A DNA stretch of 64,000 nt from Pseudomonas cremoris (GTDB lineage Bacteria > Pseudomonadota > Gammaproteobacteria > Pseudomonadales > Pseudomonadaceae): the NCBI RefSeq assembly GCF_014230465.1, contig NZ_JAAXCY010000017.1, positions 1 to 64,000 on the forward strand, written 5' to 3'. Position 1 is the first letter of the stretch. Each line of letters opens with the position of its first letter. Both the position numbers and the translations under genes were made by a program. Positions 45,895 to 55,716 of the stretch are shown here, piece after piece. Below the pieces are notes generated by a model. That model made no database searches. It had not been told where the DNA came from and saw only the letters and a program-made list of their open reading frames with translations.

Positions 45895-45925
45895 ATGAGA
45901 TTATCTTGATATTGAGATCTAAATC

Positions 45926-47329
45926 TCAATTTGGAGACGGGGCAATACCCAACGCCACCATCTTCTTATACAACGTCGACCGCCCCAGCCCCAGCTGCTT
46001 GGCCGCCTCCACCACATTCCCCTCGCATTCACTCAACGCCGCTGCAATGAGCTGCCGATCAAACCGCTCCCGCGCCGCGCTGAAACTTTCACCGGCTACC
46101 GACGCCACGGCACTGCGTTCCACGGGGGTAAACGTCCCAATCGCCGCGCGGACTTCCTGTGCATTCAACACCAGGTCATCACTCAACAACGCCGCCCGCT
46201 CCAGTACATTGCGCAGCTCGCGGATATTCCCTGGCCAGGCGTGTTGTGCCAGCAGCGCCAGGGCTTCACGGTCCAGTTCGTGTTGGCTGCGCAGCTCCTC
46301 CAGAATCGCCTCGCTCAACGCCGGAATATCTTCCAGTCGCTCACGCAACGGCGGCACCTGGATCGGCAGCACGTTGAGCCGGTAATACAAATCCGCCCGA
46401 AACTCGCCGCGCTTGATCGCGGCTTCCAGGTCCATGGAGGTGGCTGCGATCACCCGCACATCGCTGTGCAGCATCTCGTTGGAGCCCACCGGTTCAAATT
46501 CCTTTTCTTGCAACACCCGCAGCAGCTTGCTTTGCAGTGGCAGGGGCATGTCGCCAATTTCGTCGAGGAACAGCGTACCGCCTTGGGCAATCTGGAACTT
46601 GCCGGGACGCCCCTTGCGGTCGGCACCGGTAAACGCGCCCGGCGCGGTGCCAAAAAACTCGGCTTCCAGCAGGTCGCCCGGAATGGCTGCACTGTTGATG
46701 CTGACAAACGCCTTGTGCGCTCGAGGTGAGGCGCCGTGAATCGCCTGGGCCAGCAACTCCTTGCCGGTGCCGGTTTCGCCTAGCAACAACACCGGAGATT
46801 CGGCACTCGCGCTACGCCGCGCACGACGTTTGACCTCCAGGCTGGCAGCGCTGGTGCCGATAAAATGCGCGAAGTTGTACTTGCTCTGGCGCGAGCGCAG
46901 CAGCGAGCGAGTGGAGGCCAGCTCCTGCTGCATGCTCAGGTAACGCTCGATCAATGGCGACAGGTTGCGCAGTTCATCAAACAGCGCAAACCCAATCGCG
47001 CCGATCACTGCGCCAGCATCGTCGTGGATCGGCAGGCGCATCACCACCAACGGGCCCTTGGGCGTGTCCTGGATATCCAGCAGAATTGGCTGGTCGTTGC
47101 GCACCACCTGGCGCAACAGGCTGTTGGAAATCACCTGCTCGCAGGGTTGGCCGATGGCTTCATCGGCGCTTTTGAGGCCGAAGCGCTTGGCGTAGCGCTC
47201 GTTCATCCACACGATATTCGCGTCGCGGTCGACAATCACCGTGCCTTCGCTGGACTGCTCGATGATCTCGAACAGCGACTGGATGGCCAGGCCGCGAACC
47301 TGTTGGTAGTCCGTGAGGCGGGTATTCAT
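45926..47329 (-). CDS. Sigma-54-dependent activator with PAS domain
   Basis: 467 aa. N-terminal PAS domain (residues about 20-130, EQSSEGTVIVDRDANIVWMNE), AAA+ domain with Walker A GETGTGKELLAQA and intact GAFTGAD loop for RpoN contact, Walker B GTLFLDEIGD, and a Fis-type HTH at the end (NVVEAAKQLGLGRSTLYKKM). It lies directly upstream of the gntP operon, which has a sigma-54-type promoter, and is the obvious activator. Its ATG overlaps the yejF stop (ATGA), so it is translated from the yej transcript, at least in part. An in-frame GTG/ATG further upstream is inside yejF. Confidence 0.92.
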   Translation of the reverse strand: MNTRLTDYQQVRGLAIQSLFEIIEQSSEGTVIVDRDANIVWMNERYAKRFGLKSADEAIGQPCEQVISNSLLRQVVRNDQPILLDIQDTPKGPLVVMRLPIHDDAGAVIGAIGFALFDELRNLSPLIERYLSMQQELASTRSLLRSRQSKYNFAHFIGTSAASLEVKRRARRSASAESPVLLLGETGTGKELLAQAIHGASPRAHKAFVSINSAAIPGDLLEAEFFGTAPGAFTGADRKGRPGKFQIAQGGTLFLDEIGDMPLPLQSKLLRVLQEKEFEPVGSNEMLHSDVRVIAATSMDLEAAIKRGEFRADLYYRLNVLPIQVPPLRERLEDIPALSEAILEELRSQHELDREALALLAQHAWPGNIRELRNVLERAALLSDDLVLNAQEVRAAIGTFTPVERSAVASVAGESFSAARERFDRQLIAAALSECEGNVVEAAKQLGLGRSTLYKKMVALGIAPSPN

Positions 47330-48906
47330 GTCGACAACCCGCATGCGGCTGCCAGCAATTCCTGGGTGTAGGGGTGCTGCGGTGCGTCGAACACCTGATG
47401 GCTCGCCCCGGCCTCGACCACCTTGCCATCCTTGATCACGATCATGTCATGCGCCATCGCACGCACCACTGCCAGGTCGTGACTGATAAACAGGTAGGTC
47501 AGGCCGTATTTCTCTTGCAGCTCACGCAGCAGCGCCACCACTTGTTTCTGCACGGTGCGGTCGAGGGCCGAGGTGGGCTCATCCAGCAGCATCAGCGCGG
47601 GCTTGAGTACCAGGGCGCGCGCGATGGCGATGCGTTGGCGCTGGCCGCCGGAAAACTCATGGGGGTAACGGTGACGGCTCTCGGGGTCGAGGCCCACGTC
47701 CTTGAGCACCTGGATCACCTGCGCATCGCGGTCGGCCAGGCTACATGGGGCGTGCACTTCCAAGCCCTCGCTGATGATCTGCTGCACGGACATGCGCGGG
47801 CTGAGGCTGCCGTAAGGGTCCTGGAACACCACCTGCATCTGCTTGCGCCATGGGCGCATCTGCTGATTGTTCAGCGGGTCGAGGGCTTCGCCCTGGAAGC
47901 GAATGCTGCCGGTGGAGTCCAGCAAACGCAGGATCGCCTGGCCCAACGTTGACTTGCCCGAACCGGACTCGCCGACAATCCCCAAGGTCTTGCCGCGTTG
48001 CACGCTGAGGCTGATGCCGTCCACGGCACGCAAATAGGTTTTGCGCCGGAACAAGCCGCCGCTGAGCGGGAATTGCACGGTCAGGTTATCCACCTGCAAC
48101 ACCGTTTCGCGCGCGTCGCTGCACAGGGCATCGCCCGCCGGCTCCGCGTCCAGCAACAGGCGGCTGTAAGGGTGTTGCGGTGCCGTGAACAGCGTTTGGC
48201 AATCGGCCTGCTCGACGATCTCGCCAGCGCGCATCACGCACACACGCTGGGCAATGCTGCGCACCAGGTTGAGGTCGTGGCTGATCAGCAGCAATGACAT
48301 GCCCAAACGTTGTTGCAGGGACTTGAGCAGCAGCAGGATCTTGCGCTGCACCGTCACGTCCAGCGCGGTGGTGGGTTCATCGGCGATCAGCAATTCCGGC
48401 TCGCAAGCCAGGGCCATGGCGATCATTACCCGTTGGCGTTGCCCGCCGGAGAGTTGGTGGGGGTAGGCCTTGAGCCGCTCCTGGGGTTTCTGGATGCCCA
48501 CCAGTTCCAGCAGTTCCAGGATGCGCGCCTGGGCGGCCTTGCCACCCAGGCCCTTGTGCAGCAGCAGGGTTTCGCCGATCTGTTTTTCGATGCTGTGCAA
48601 GGGGTTCAGGGAGGTCATCGGCTCCTGGAAGATCATCGCGATGCGGTTGCCGCGCAGTTTTTGCAGGGTGGCCGCCGACGCGCCCACCAGCTCCTGGCCG
48701 CGATACTTCACGGAACCGGTGGTTTGCGTGCCGGCCTCGGGCAGCAATTGCAGGATCGAATGGGCCGTCACCGACTTGCCCGAGCCCGACTCGCCCACCA
48801 GCGCCAGGCACTCGCCGGGGCGCACGTCCAGGCTCAAATTGCGCACCACAGTCTGGCCGCTGAAGGCGACGCTGAGGTCGCGGATCTCGATCAGGTTGTC
48901 GCTCAT
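47326..48906 (-). CDS. yejF: YejF, duplicated ABC ATPase of a peptide importer
   Basis: 526 aa with two fused nucleotide-binding domains: Walker [14 protein letters not shown] and [13 protein letters not shown], signatures [15 protein letters not shown] and [15 protein letters not shown], and two oligopeptide-type C-terminal extensions ([22 protein letters not shown]). It powers the YejABEF importer, which takes up peptides and, in enterics, microcin C. Spacing from yejE is 10 nt. Its stop overlaps the sigma-54 activator start. Confidence 0.93.
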   Translation of the reverse strand: MSDNLIEIRDLSVAFSGQTVVRNLSLDVRPGECLALVGESGSGKSVTAHSILQLLPEAGTQTTGSVKYRGQELVGASAATLQKLRGNRIAMIFQEPMTSLNPLHSIEKQIGETLLLHKGLGGKAAQARILELLELVGIQKPQERLKAYPHQLSGGQRQRVMIAMALACEPELLIADEPTTALDVTVQRKILLLLKSLQQRLGMSLLLISHDLNLVRSIAQRVCVMRAGEIVEQADCQTLFTAPQHPYSRLLLDAEPAGDALCSDARETVLQVDNLTVQFPLSGGLFRRKTYLRAVDGISLSVQRGKTLGIVGESGSGKSTLGQAILRLLDSTGSIRFQGEALDPLNNQQMRPWRKQMQVVFQDPYGSLSPRMSVQQIISEGLEVHAPCSLADRDAQVIQVLKDVGLDPESRHRYPHEFSGGQRQRIAIARALVLKPALMLLDEPTSALDRTVQKQVVALLRELQEKYGLTYLFISHDLAVVRAMAHDMIVIKDGKVVEAGASHQVFDAPQHPYTQELLAAACGLST

Positions 48907-48916
48907 ACGGATTCAC

Positions 48917-49939
48917 TCATGAACGGGGGTCGAAGGCATCACGCAACGCCTCGCCGATAAATACCAGCAGCGACAGGATCAGCGCCAAGGTGAAAAACGC
49001 CGTCAGGCCCAGCCACGGTGCTTGCAGGTTCTGCTTGCCTTGGGCGATTAGCTCGCCCAGTGACGCACTGCCGGCGGGCATGCCAAAGCCAAGGAAATCC
49101 AGGGCGCTCAACGTAGAAATCGCCCCAGTCAGGATAAACGGCAGGTAGCTCAAGGTGGCAGTCATCGCATTGGGCAGGATGTGCCGGCGGATGATCTTGG
49201 CGTCCCCCAGGCCCAAGGCCCGTGCGGCCTTGACGTACTCCAGGTTGCGCCCGCGCAGGAACTCGGCGCGCACCACGTCCACCAGTGCCAACCAGGAGAA
49301 CAGCGCCATGATCCCCAGCAGCCACCAGAAGTTCGGCTCCACAAACCCTGACAGGATAATCAGCAGGTACAGCACCGGCAGCCCCGACCACACTTCCAGC
49401 ACACGCTGGCCTATCAGGTCGACCCAACCGCCGTAGTAGCCCTGCAACGCACCCGCCGCAATGCCGATGGCCGCGCTGATGGCGGTGAGCGCCAGGGCAA
49501 ACAGGATCGACACCCGTGCGCCAAAGATCACCCGCGCCAATACATCCCGCGATTGGTCATCGGTGCCCAGCCAGTTCACCGCCGAGGGCGGGCTGGGGGC
49601 AGGGCGGGTCAGTTCGTAGTTGGGCGTGTCTTCACTGAACGGGATCGGCGGGAACAGCATCCAGCCTCCGTCCTGCTTGATCAGCTTTTGCACGTAGTCA
49701 CTGCGGTAGTCGGCCTGGAAGGGCAACTGGCCGCCGAACTGTTGCTCGGTGTAGCGCTTGAACACCGGGAAATACAGCTCGTTCTTGAAGCTCAGCACCA
49801 AGGGCTTGTCGTTGGCGATCAACTCGCCGCCGAGGGTCAGGATAAACAGGCCGATAAACAGCCACAGTGACCACCAGCCACGACGGTTTTTCTTGAAACG
49901 CTCGAAACGTCGGCGTGCAACAGGAGACAGATTGAGCAT
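48917..49939 (-). CDS. yejE: YejE, peptide ABC transporter permease
   Basis: 340 aa. The N-terminal region RRRFERFKKNRRGWWSLWLF is the typical cytosolic lead and first helix. A large periplasmic loop follows (KNELYFPVFKRYTEQQFGGQ, PIPFSEDTPNYELTRPAPSPPSAV), then NWLGTDDQSRDVLARVIFGAR and the DppC-like permease core. The start overlaps the yejB stop by one base. Confidence 0.93.
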   Translation of the reverse strand: MLNLSPVARRRFERFKKNRRGWWSLWLFIGLFILTLGGELIANDKPLVLSFKNELYFPVFKRYTEQQFGGQLPFQADYRSDYVQKLIKQDGGWMLFPPIPFSEDTPNYELTRPAPSPPSAVNWLGTDDQSRDVLARVIFGARVSILFALALTAISAAIGIAAGALQGYYGGWVDLIGQRVLEVWSGLPVLYLLIILSGFVEPNFWWLLGIMALFSWLALVDVVRAEFLRGRNLEYVKAARALGLGDAKIIRRHILPNAMTATLSYLPFILTGAISTLSALDFLGFGMPAGSASLGELIAQGKQNLQAPWLGLTAFFTLALILSLLVFIGEALRDAFDPRS

Positions 49940-51000
49940 CAGGCGTTCCTCGCGGCGAAGTCGATACGCGGGTCCACCAGGGTGTAGCAGAGGTCACCGA
50001 TCAGTTTTATCAAGAGGCCGAACAACGTGAAGATAAACAGCGAGCCGAACACCACCGGATAATCCCGAGAGAGGGCGGCTTCGTAGCTCATACGACCCAG
50101 GCCGTCGAGGGAGAAGATCACCTCGATCAGCAAGGAGCCAGCGAAGAACACGGCGATAAACGCCTGGGGAATGCCGGAGATCACCAGTAGCATGGCATTG
50201 CGGAACACATGGCCGTACAGCACCCGTCGTTCACTCAGGCCTTTGGCGCGTGCGGTCACTACGTATTGGCGGGTGATTTCATTGAGGAACGAGTTCTTGG
50301 TAAGGATGGTCAAGGTGGCGAATCCGCCAATTACTAGCGACGTCACCGGCAAGACCAGATGCCAGAAGTAGTCGGCAATCTTGCCCACGGTGCTCAGTTC
50401 TTCGAAGTTTTCCGACACCAACCCGCGTACGGGGAACCAGTTCAACGATGTGCCGCCAGCGAACACCACGATCAGGAACATCGCAAACAGGAACGCCGGC
50501 ATCGCATAGCCGATGACGATGGCGGTGCTGCTCCATACGTCAAAGCTGCTGCCATGGCGCACCGCCTTGCGAATCCCCAAGGGAATCGAGACCAGGTAGG
50601 TAATCAGCGTGGCCCACAGGCCGAGGGAGATGGTGACGGGCATTTTTTCGAGGATCAGGTCGATCACGCTCTTGCCACGAAAGAAGCTGTTGCCGAAATC
50701 CAGGTGGGCGTAGTTCTTGAGCATCAGCCACAGGCGTTCCGGCGCGGGCTTGTCGAAGCCGTACTGTCTTTCGATGTCCTTGATCAGCTTGGGGTCCAGG
50801 CCACGGCTGGCACGGGAGCCGCCGCTGATGCCGTCACCGGAAGAACCGCCGACGCTACCGCCGCCGATGCCTTGCAGATGGGCGATGGCTTGTTCCACCG
50901 GCCCGCCGGGCGCAGCCTGCACAATCACGAAATTCACCAGCAGGATGATCACCAGCGTCGGGATGATCAGCAGCAGGCGACGCACGATATAGGCAAACAT
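49939..51000 (-). CDS. yejB: YejB, peptide ABC transporter permease
   Basis: 353 aa DppB-like permease ([22 protein letters not shown] start, C-terminal [13 protein letters not shown]). A glycine/serine-rich insertion of about 20 residues ([19 protein letters not shown], around residue 45) interrupts the first periplasmic loop. It pairs with YejE in the inner membrane. Both ends overlap neighbouring genes by one base. Confidence 0.93.
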   Translation of the reverse strand: MFAYIVRRLLLIIPTLVIILLVNFVIVQAAPGGPVEQAIAHLQGIGGGSVGGSSGDGISGGSRASRGLDPKLIKDIERQYGFDKPAPERLWLMLKNYAHLDFGNSFFRGKSVIDLILEKMPVTISLGLWATLITYLVSIPLGIRKAVRHGSSFDVWSSTAIVIGYAMPAFLFAMFLIVVFAGGTSLNWFPVRGLVSENFEELSTVGKIADYFWHLVLPVTSLVIGGFATLTILTKNSFLNEITRQYVVTARAKGLSERRVLYGHVFRNAMLLVISGIPQAFIAVFFAGSLLIEVIFSLDGLGRMSYEAALSRDYPVVFGSLFIFTLFGLLIKLIGDLCYTLVDPRIDFAARNA

Positions 51001-52859
51001 CAGCGCGCCCCTCCGCGTTTTTTCAGCTCGGCTTGCATTTGTTCATTGGTCAACGGCACAGGGCTGATTTCCCACCAGGTTTCCAGGGCTTCATCGTTCT
51101 TCGCCTCGATGGCCGGCCGGCCGAAGCGGTTCCACCAAGCGGCGGACGTGCCCGGCGGGTAGTAATTGGGAATCCACAGGTAATTCCATTGCAGCACCCG
51201 GTCCAGGGCGTGGGCGTAGGTCAGCATCTGCGCCTGGGTATTGGCCTTGACCAAGCCCTTGATCAGGCTGTCGACGGCCGGGTCCTTGAGCACCATGTAG
51301 TTGTTGGCGCCAGGGTCGTAGGCGGCGTCCGAACCGAAGTAGTTGTAAAGCTCCATCCCTGGCGACGTGGTGACGGGAAAGCCGATGACGATCATGTCGT
51401 AATCGCGCGCCATCATCCGGTTAACGTACTGGGAAGGGTCAATGCGGCGGATGTTCAGGGTGATACCGATCTGCGCCAGGTTGCGCTTGTAGGGCAGCAA
51501 CAGGCGTTCCATGCCGGCCTGGGCATTGAGGAAAGTGAACTCCAGCGGCTCGCCCTCGGCATTGACCAGCTTGTCGCCTTTGGGTGTCCAGCCCGCCTCT
51601 TCCAGCAGGGCCAGGGCTTGCAGTTGTTTGTCGCGGATCATGCCGCTGCCGTCGGTGACCGGGGCTTTGAAGACCTGGGTAAATACCTCGTCGGGCACTT
51701 GCCCGCGCAACGGTTCAAGAATCGCCAGTTCTTCCTTGGTCGGGAGTTGGCTGGCGGCCAGCGGGCTGTTGGAGAAAAAACTCTGCTGGCGGATGTACAT
51801 CGTGCGCATCATCTGCCGATTGGCCCATTCGAAGTCCCACAGCATCGCCAGTGCCTCGCGCACGCGGCGGTCCTTGAACATCGGTTTTTGTACGTTGAAC
51901 ACATACCCCTGGGCCGGTTGCGGCATCTCCTTGGCCAAGTGGTCGCGTTGCAGGCGGCCATCGTCGAGGGCCGGGCCGTTGTAGCCGATGGAGTAACCGG
52001 TGGCAGAAAACTCGCGGTTGAAATCGAATGCGCCACCCCGCAGAACCTGGCGCGCTACTTCGGTATCGCCGAAATACTCCAGGCTTAAGTGGTTGAAGTT
52101 GTACAGGCCGCGGCTGACGGGCAAGTCCTTGCCCCACCAGTCAGGGTCGCGGGTAAAGGTGATGGTGTTGCCGGAGTCGATCTTGCTGATTTTGTACGGG
52201 CCGCTGCCCAGTGGGATTTCGTAGCCGCCGCCGTTGGCGAAGTCACGGGTTTTCCACCAGTGCTCGGGGAGGACGGGCAGGGTGGCGAGGTCGAGGGGCA
52301 GGGTGCGGTTTTCATTGCTGGAGAAGTCGAAGCGGACCTGGCGCTCGCCTTCGACTTCGACGTGCTTGACGTCGGCAAACAGCGTGCGAAAGCCTAGCCG
52401 GCCTTGGGTCATCAACAGGTCGAAGCTGTAGCGCACGTCTTCGGCGGTAATGGGCGTACCGTCGGCGAAACGCGCCTTGGGGTTGAGGTAGAACCGCAAC
52501 GACAGACCGTCGTCGGCGCGCTCCATCTTCTCGGCGACCAGGCCGTAGACCGTATACGGCTCATCCAGGGAGCGTTGGGCCAGGGGCGAATAAAGCCAGC
52601 CGTCGACCTGGGATACACCGATGCCTTTGTCGATGTACGGCAGCACATGGTCAAAACGCCCGATCTCAATGGCCGAGCGCTTGAGGGTGCCACCCTTGGG
52701 GGCATTGGGGTTGGCGTAGTCGAAATGGCTGAAGCCGGCGGGGTACTTGGCCGGTTCGCCGTACACCGTCAGGTACGGTTGGGGCGCCGCGATCACGGCG
52801 GTGCTGGCCAGCAGCAGGGCCAGGGTGGAGCTAAACAGGGTAGAAAAAGCCAGTCGCAT
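51000..52859 (-). CDS. yejA: YejA, periplasmic peptide-binding protein
   Basis: 619 aa. A signal peptide ends near residue 24 ([13 protein letters not shown]). The mature protein is a family 5 solute-binding protein ([56 protein letters not shown] region). It is the first gene of yejABEF. Peptide specificity is not predictable. A REP-free 130-bp gap with a GC-rich hairpin separates it from ppiC. Confidence 0.93.
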   Translation of the reverse strand: MRLAFSTLFSSTLALLLASTAVIAAPQPYLTVYGEPAKYPAGFSHFDYANPNAPKGGTLKRSAIEIGRFDHVLPYIDKGIGVSQVDGWLYSPLAQRSLDEPYTVYGLVAEKMERADDGLSLRFYLNPKARFADGTPITAEDVRYSFDLLMTQGRLGFRTLFADVKHVEVEGERQVRFDFSSNENRTLPLDLATLPVLPEHWWKTRDFANGGGYEIPLGSGPYKISKIDSGNTITFTRDPDWWGKDLPVSRGLYNFNHLSLEYFGDTEVARQVLRGGAFDFNREFSATGYSIGYNGPALDDGRLQRDHLAKEMPQPAQGYVFNVQKPMFKDRRVREALAMLWDFEWANRQMMRTMYIRQQSFFSNSPLAASQLPTKEELAILEPLRGQVPDEVFTQVFKAPVTDGSGMIRDKQLQALALLEEAGWTPKGDKLVNAEGEPLEFTFLNAQAGMERLLLPYKRNLAQIGITLNIRRIDPSQYVNRMMARDYDMIVIGFPVTTSPGMELYNYFGSDAAYDPGANNYMVLKDPAVDSLIKGLVKANTQAQMLTYAHALDRVLQWNYLWIPNYYPPGTSAAWWNRFGRPAIEAKNDEALETWWEISPVPLTNEQMQAELKKRGGAR

Positions 52860-52937
52860 TATCAGCCTTGTACGCCGCGTGTATAAGAATAGGGATTTGT
52901 ACGCTATAGGCTTGCGCGTCGCCAGTCATCACATGCA

Positions 52938-52965
52938 CAACGGCCCACCAAAAGGCGGGCCGTTG
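52938..52965. terminator. Hairpin between ppiC and yejA
   Basis: CAACGGCCC and GGGCCGTTG form a 9-bp stem with a 10-nt loop. TTT follows on the plus strand only. Both neighbours are on the minus strand, so it is probably the weak terminator of ppiC. Confidence 0.55.
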
Positions 52966-52989
52966 TTTACAGCATCAGCGCAGACGGGA

Positions 52990-53271
52990 TCAGTCCTGGC
53001 GGCTGGTGACTTCCAGCAGGTGGTAGCCGAACTGGGTTTTTACCGGGCCTTGTACGGTGTTGACCGGGGCGCTGAATACGACGGTGTCGAATTCTTTAAC
53101 CATTTGGCCTGGACCGAACGAACCCAGGTTGCCGCCGTCGCGGCTGGATGGGCAGCTGGAGTTGGCTTTGGCGATTTCTGCGAAATCGGCGCCGCCTTCG
53201 ATTTGGGCCTTGAGTTCGTTGCACTTGTCTTCAGTGGAAACGAGGATGTGACGGGCGGTGGCTTTGGCCAT
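52990..53271 (-). CDS. PpiC-type parvulin peptidyl-prolyl isomerase
   Basis: A 93-aa single parvulin domain (ATARHILVSTEDKCNELKAQ, CPSSRDGGNLGSFGPGQMV, FGYHLLEV). No signal peptide, so cytoplasmic. The chosen ATG follows GGAG by 9 nt; the longer upstream frame lacks parvulin similarity. It is a paralogue of the protein at 38390-38665. Confidence 0.93.
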   Translation of the reverse strand: MAKATARHILVSTEDKCNELKAQIEGGADFAEIAKANSSCPSSRDGGNLGSFGPGQMVKEFDTVVFSAPVNTVQGPVKTQFGYHLLEVTSRQD

Positions 53272-53359
53272 GGGGAATAACTCCTTGAGTAAAAAGGGTG
53301 AGCCTACCGGATTCAGGCGGTTATTTCCTGGCAAAGTTCCCGCCGATTGCATGAGTGGA

Positions 53360-54208
53360 TCAAGCCCGGGCCATGGCGCCGCTGCGGGTCAGCCATTCGA
53401 TGAACAGCGCGAACAGCTCGGCCTGGGAGTTGATCGCCAGCTTGGTGTAGAGGTTCTTGCGGTGCATGCGCACGGTTTCCGGTGAAATGCCCAGCACTTG
53501 TGCGGTGGACTTTACCGAATGGCCCCGCAGGATCAAGTGGGCAATCTCGCGCTCTCGCACGGTGAGCACGCCGCTGCCAAAGCCCATGAATGCGGCTTCG
53601 ATCTGTTGATGAGCCTGGGTCTGGGTAAACGCCTCGTCACTGATTACCTTAGCCAGGCCGCCGGTGGTGCCGAATCGACGTAGCAAGGCACGCACCATGG
53701 CCTGGGTGGATTTCTGCAGTGCCAGTTGATCAGCGCTGAACTGCCCGGCGCTCAAGCCCTGGAACATGCACAGCGAGATCTTGCTCCGGGGGCACAGGTC
53801 GACGATGTAGTAACTCTCCTGGGCGCCGCCACTGCGCAGGTAGTAGGTCTTGTAGTACTCGCTGTTGAAGAAGTCGTCCGGGGCGATCTGTGCCAGGTGG
53901 TAGAAACCCTCGGCCAGGCCCTTGTCCACCGCCAGGCAGAACGGGTCCAGCAGATAACCCCGGGAAAAGTAGCGGTGGATGATTTCATCCTGATAAGCGC
54001 GGGGAATGCCTTGCTGGTACAGCAGGTGCGGCGGCTGGCCCTGGCGCTCCAGGCTGATCATCATCGATTCGATGGGGGTAAGCGTGCAGAGCGCGCTGGC
54101 CAGGTGTTCGAGAAACGACGTCTCGTCCACATGGATAAACGCCTGGGCCAGGGCTTGGTGCCAGGCTTCAAGTGCGTCGAGGGTTGGGGAGGGGCGGGCT
54201 GTGGTCAT
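53360..54208 (-). CDS. LuxR-family regulator
   Basis: 282 aa. The C-terminal HTH is LTVREREIAHLILRGHSVKS followed by ISPETVRMHRKNLYTKL (residues about 215-265). The N-terminal 180 residues look like a GAF/PAS-like sensor and lack autoinducer-binding signatures I can recognise, so this is a LuxR solo. I prefer the ATG at 54208 because a rho-independent terminator lies between the aminotransferase stop and this codon. An ATG at 54277 that overlaps the aminotransferase stop would add 23 residues encoded across the terminator. It probably regulates the adjacent polyamine-type genes. Confidence 0.85.
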   Translation of the reverse strand: MTTARPSPTLDALEAWHQALAQAFIHVDETSFLEHLASALCTLTPIESMMISLERQGQPPHLLYQQGIPRAYQDEIIHRYFSRGYLLDPFCLAVDKGLAEGFYHLAQIAPDDFFNSEYYKTYYLRSGGAQESYYIVDLCPRSKISLCMFQGLSAGQFSADQLALQKSTQAMVRALLRRFGTTGGLAKVISDEAFTQTQAHQQIEAAFMGFGSGVLTVREREIAHLILRGHSVKSTAQVLGISPETVRMHRKNLYTKLAINSQAELFALFIEWLTRSGAMARA

Positions 54209-54242
54209 GACCGCCAGTCTACCCGCCGGCCCGTGCCCAGGC

Positions 54243-54266
54243 AAAAACGCCGAGACGGGCTCGGCG
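54243..54266 (-). terminator. Rho-independent terminator of the aminotransferase gene
   Basis: On the minus strand CGCCGAG-CCCGT-CTCGGCG is followed at once by TTTTT. It lies 8 nt after the aminotransferase stop, within the 5' extension of the LuxR frame. Confidence 0.85.
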
Positions 54267-54273
54267 CTTTGGC

Positions 54274-55692
54274 TCATCGGCCCTGATACTCGCCGCTTTG
54301 GCGCAGTTCAGCAGCCGTTTCGAGGATGCACTGGCGCAGGGTTTCCACCACCTCATCCACTTGGGCATGGGTGATGATCAGTGGCGGCGACATCACGTTC
54401 AGGTGGCCGATGGGCCGCACCAGCAAACCCTTGGCCTGGGCACGCAGGTGGATTTTTTCGCCGATGTTCACCGCATCCGGCAACAGCGCCTTGCTGCGTT
54501 TATCCGCGACGAATTCGATGCAGGCCATCAGGCGTTGGCAGCGGATGTCACCCACCAACGGCAGGTCGGCCAGGGTTTGCAGGCGTTGCTCCAGGTACAC
54601 GCCGACGTCTTCCACATGGGCCAGCAGGTTCTCACGCTCGATGATCTCGATGTTTTTCAGGGCTGCCACGCAACTGACCGGATGGCCGCTGTAGGTAAAC
54701 CCATGGGTAAAGCAACGACCTTTGCCCGGCTCGCCAATCACTTGCCAGATACGCTCCGAGAAAATGCACGCGCCCAAGGGCAGGTAGCCGGAAGTCAGCC
54801 CCTTGGCGGTGGTGATGATGTCGGGCTGCATGCCGAACACGTCCTCGGAGGCAAAGAATGCACCCAGGCGCCCGAACGAGGTGACCACCTCATCCGCGAC
54901 ATAGAGCAGGTCATGGCGCTGGCAGATTTCCCACATACGACGGTGGTAACCCTTGGGCGGAATGATCACGCCGCCCGAGCCCATGATCGGTTCGGCAAAG
55001 AACGCGGCCACGTTATCGGCGCCCAGGGTCAGGATCTTGTCTTCGAACTCGTTGACCAGGAAGTCGAGGAAATCCGCCTCGCTCATGCCCTCTGGCGCCC
55101 GGTAATAGTTGGGGCAGGAGATGTGGTGGAACAGGTCGCTCATGAAGTCGAATTCTGGCGCGCGGTCGGCGGCCTTATTGCCGATGGACATGGTCAGGAA
55201 CGTACTGCCGTGGTACGCACTGAAGCGCGAGATGATGTGCTTCTTGGTCGGTTTGCCACGGCTGTTTTGATAGAACTGCACCAGCCTGTACGCCGTGTCC
55301 ACCGCAGTCGAGCCGCCGGTGGTGAGGAACACATGGTCCAGGTCGCCGGGGGCCAGGCTGGCGAGCTTGGCGCACAATTCGATGGCCGTGACGTTGGCCA
55401 TGTCGCAGAACGGGTTGGAGTACGCCAACTGACGCACTTGGTTGGCGATGGCCTCGGCCATTTCCTCGCGGCCAAGGCCGATATTCGTACACCACATGCC
55501 ACCGACCGCATCCAGGTAGCGATTGCCATGGGTGTCGTAGATGTAGGCGCTGTTGCCCGCTGCGATATTCAGCGAACCTTGTTCACGGTGTTCGTCAAAC
55601 ATGTGGAAACCGTGCATGTAGTGGGCTTTGTCGGCGGCGTCCAGCTTGGCGTGGTCGAACTGGGCGAAGAAAGCAGGATTTGGCAGAGTCAT
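54274..55692 (-). CDS. Class III aminotransferase (polyamine:pyruvate type)
   Basis: 472 aa. It has the omega-transaminase pattern: SAYIYDTHGNRYLDAVGGMW, the PLP-phosphate region TTGGSTAVDTAYRL, ADEVVTSFGRLG and the Schiff-base Lys in IITTAKGLTSGYLP. It most resembles enzymes that transfer amino groups from putrescine or spermidine to pyruvate. It is 24 nt downstream of a polyamine-type binding protein gene on the same strand and ends at a terminator. Substrate is inferred from family and context. Confidence 0.88.
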   Translation of the reverse strand: MTLPNPAFFAQFDHAKLDAADKAHYMHGFHMFDEHREQGSLNIAAGNSAYIYDTHGNRYLDAVGGMWCTNIGLGREEMAEAIANQVRQLAYSNPFCDMANVTAIELCAKLASLAPGDLDHVFLTTGGSTAVDTAYRLVQFYQNSRGKPTKKHIISRFSAYHGSTFLTMSIGNKAADRAPEFDFMSDLFHHISCPNYYRAPEGMSEADFLDFLVNEFEDKILTLGADNVAAFFAEPIMGSGGVIIPPKGYHRRMWEICQRHDLLYVADEVVTSFGRLGAFFASEDVFGMQPDIITTAKGLTSGYLPLGACIFSERIWQVIGEPGKGRCFTHGFTYSGHPVSCVAALKNIEIIERENLLAHVEDVGVYLEQRLQTLADLPLVGDIRCQRLMACIEFVADKRSKALLPDAVNIGEKIHLRAQAKGLLVRPIGHLNVMSPPLIITHAQVDEVVETLRQCILETAAELRQSGEYQGR

Positions 55693-55716
55693 GGCATTTA
55701 CCTTCAATGGCTGGGT

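Noticed and set aside
53360..54277. Longer LuxR start overlapping the aminotransferase stop
   Set aside because: The extra 23 codons run through a rho-independent terminator with a T-run, so the later ATG is preferred.
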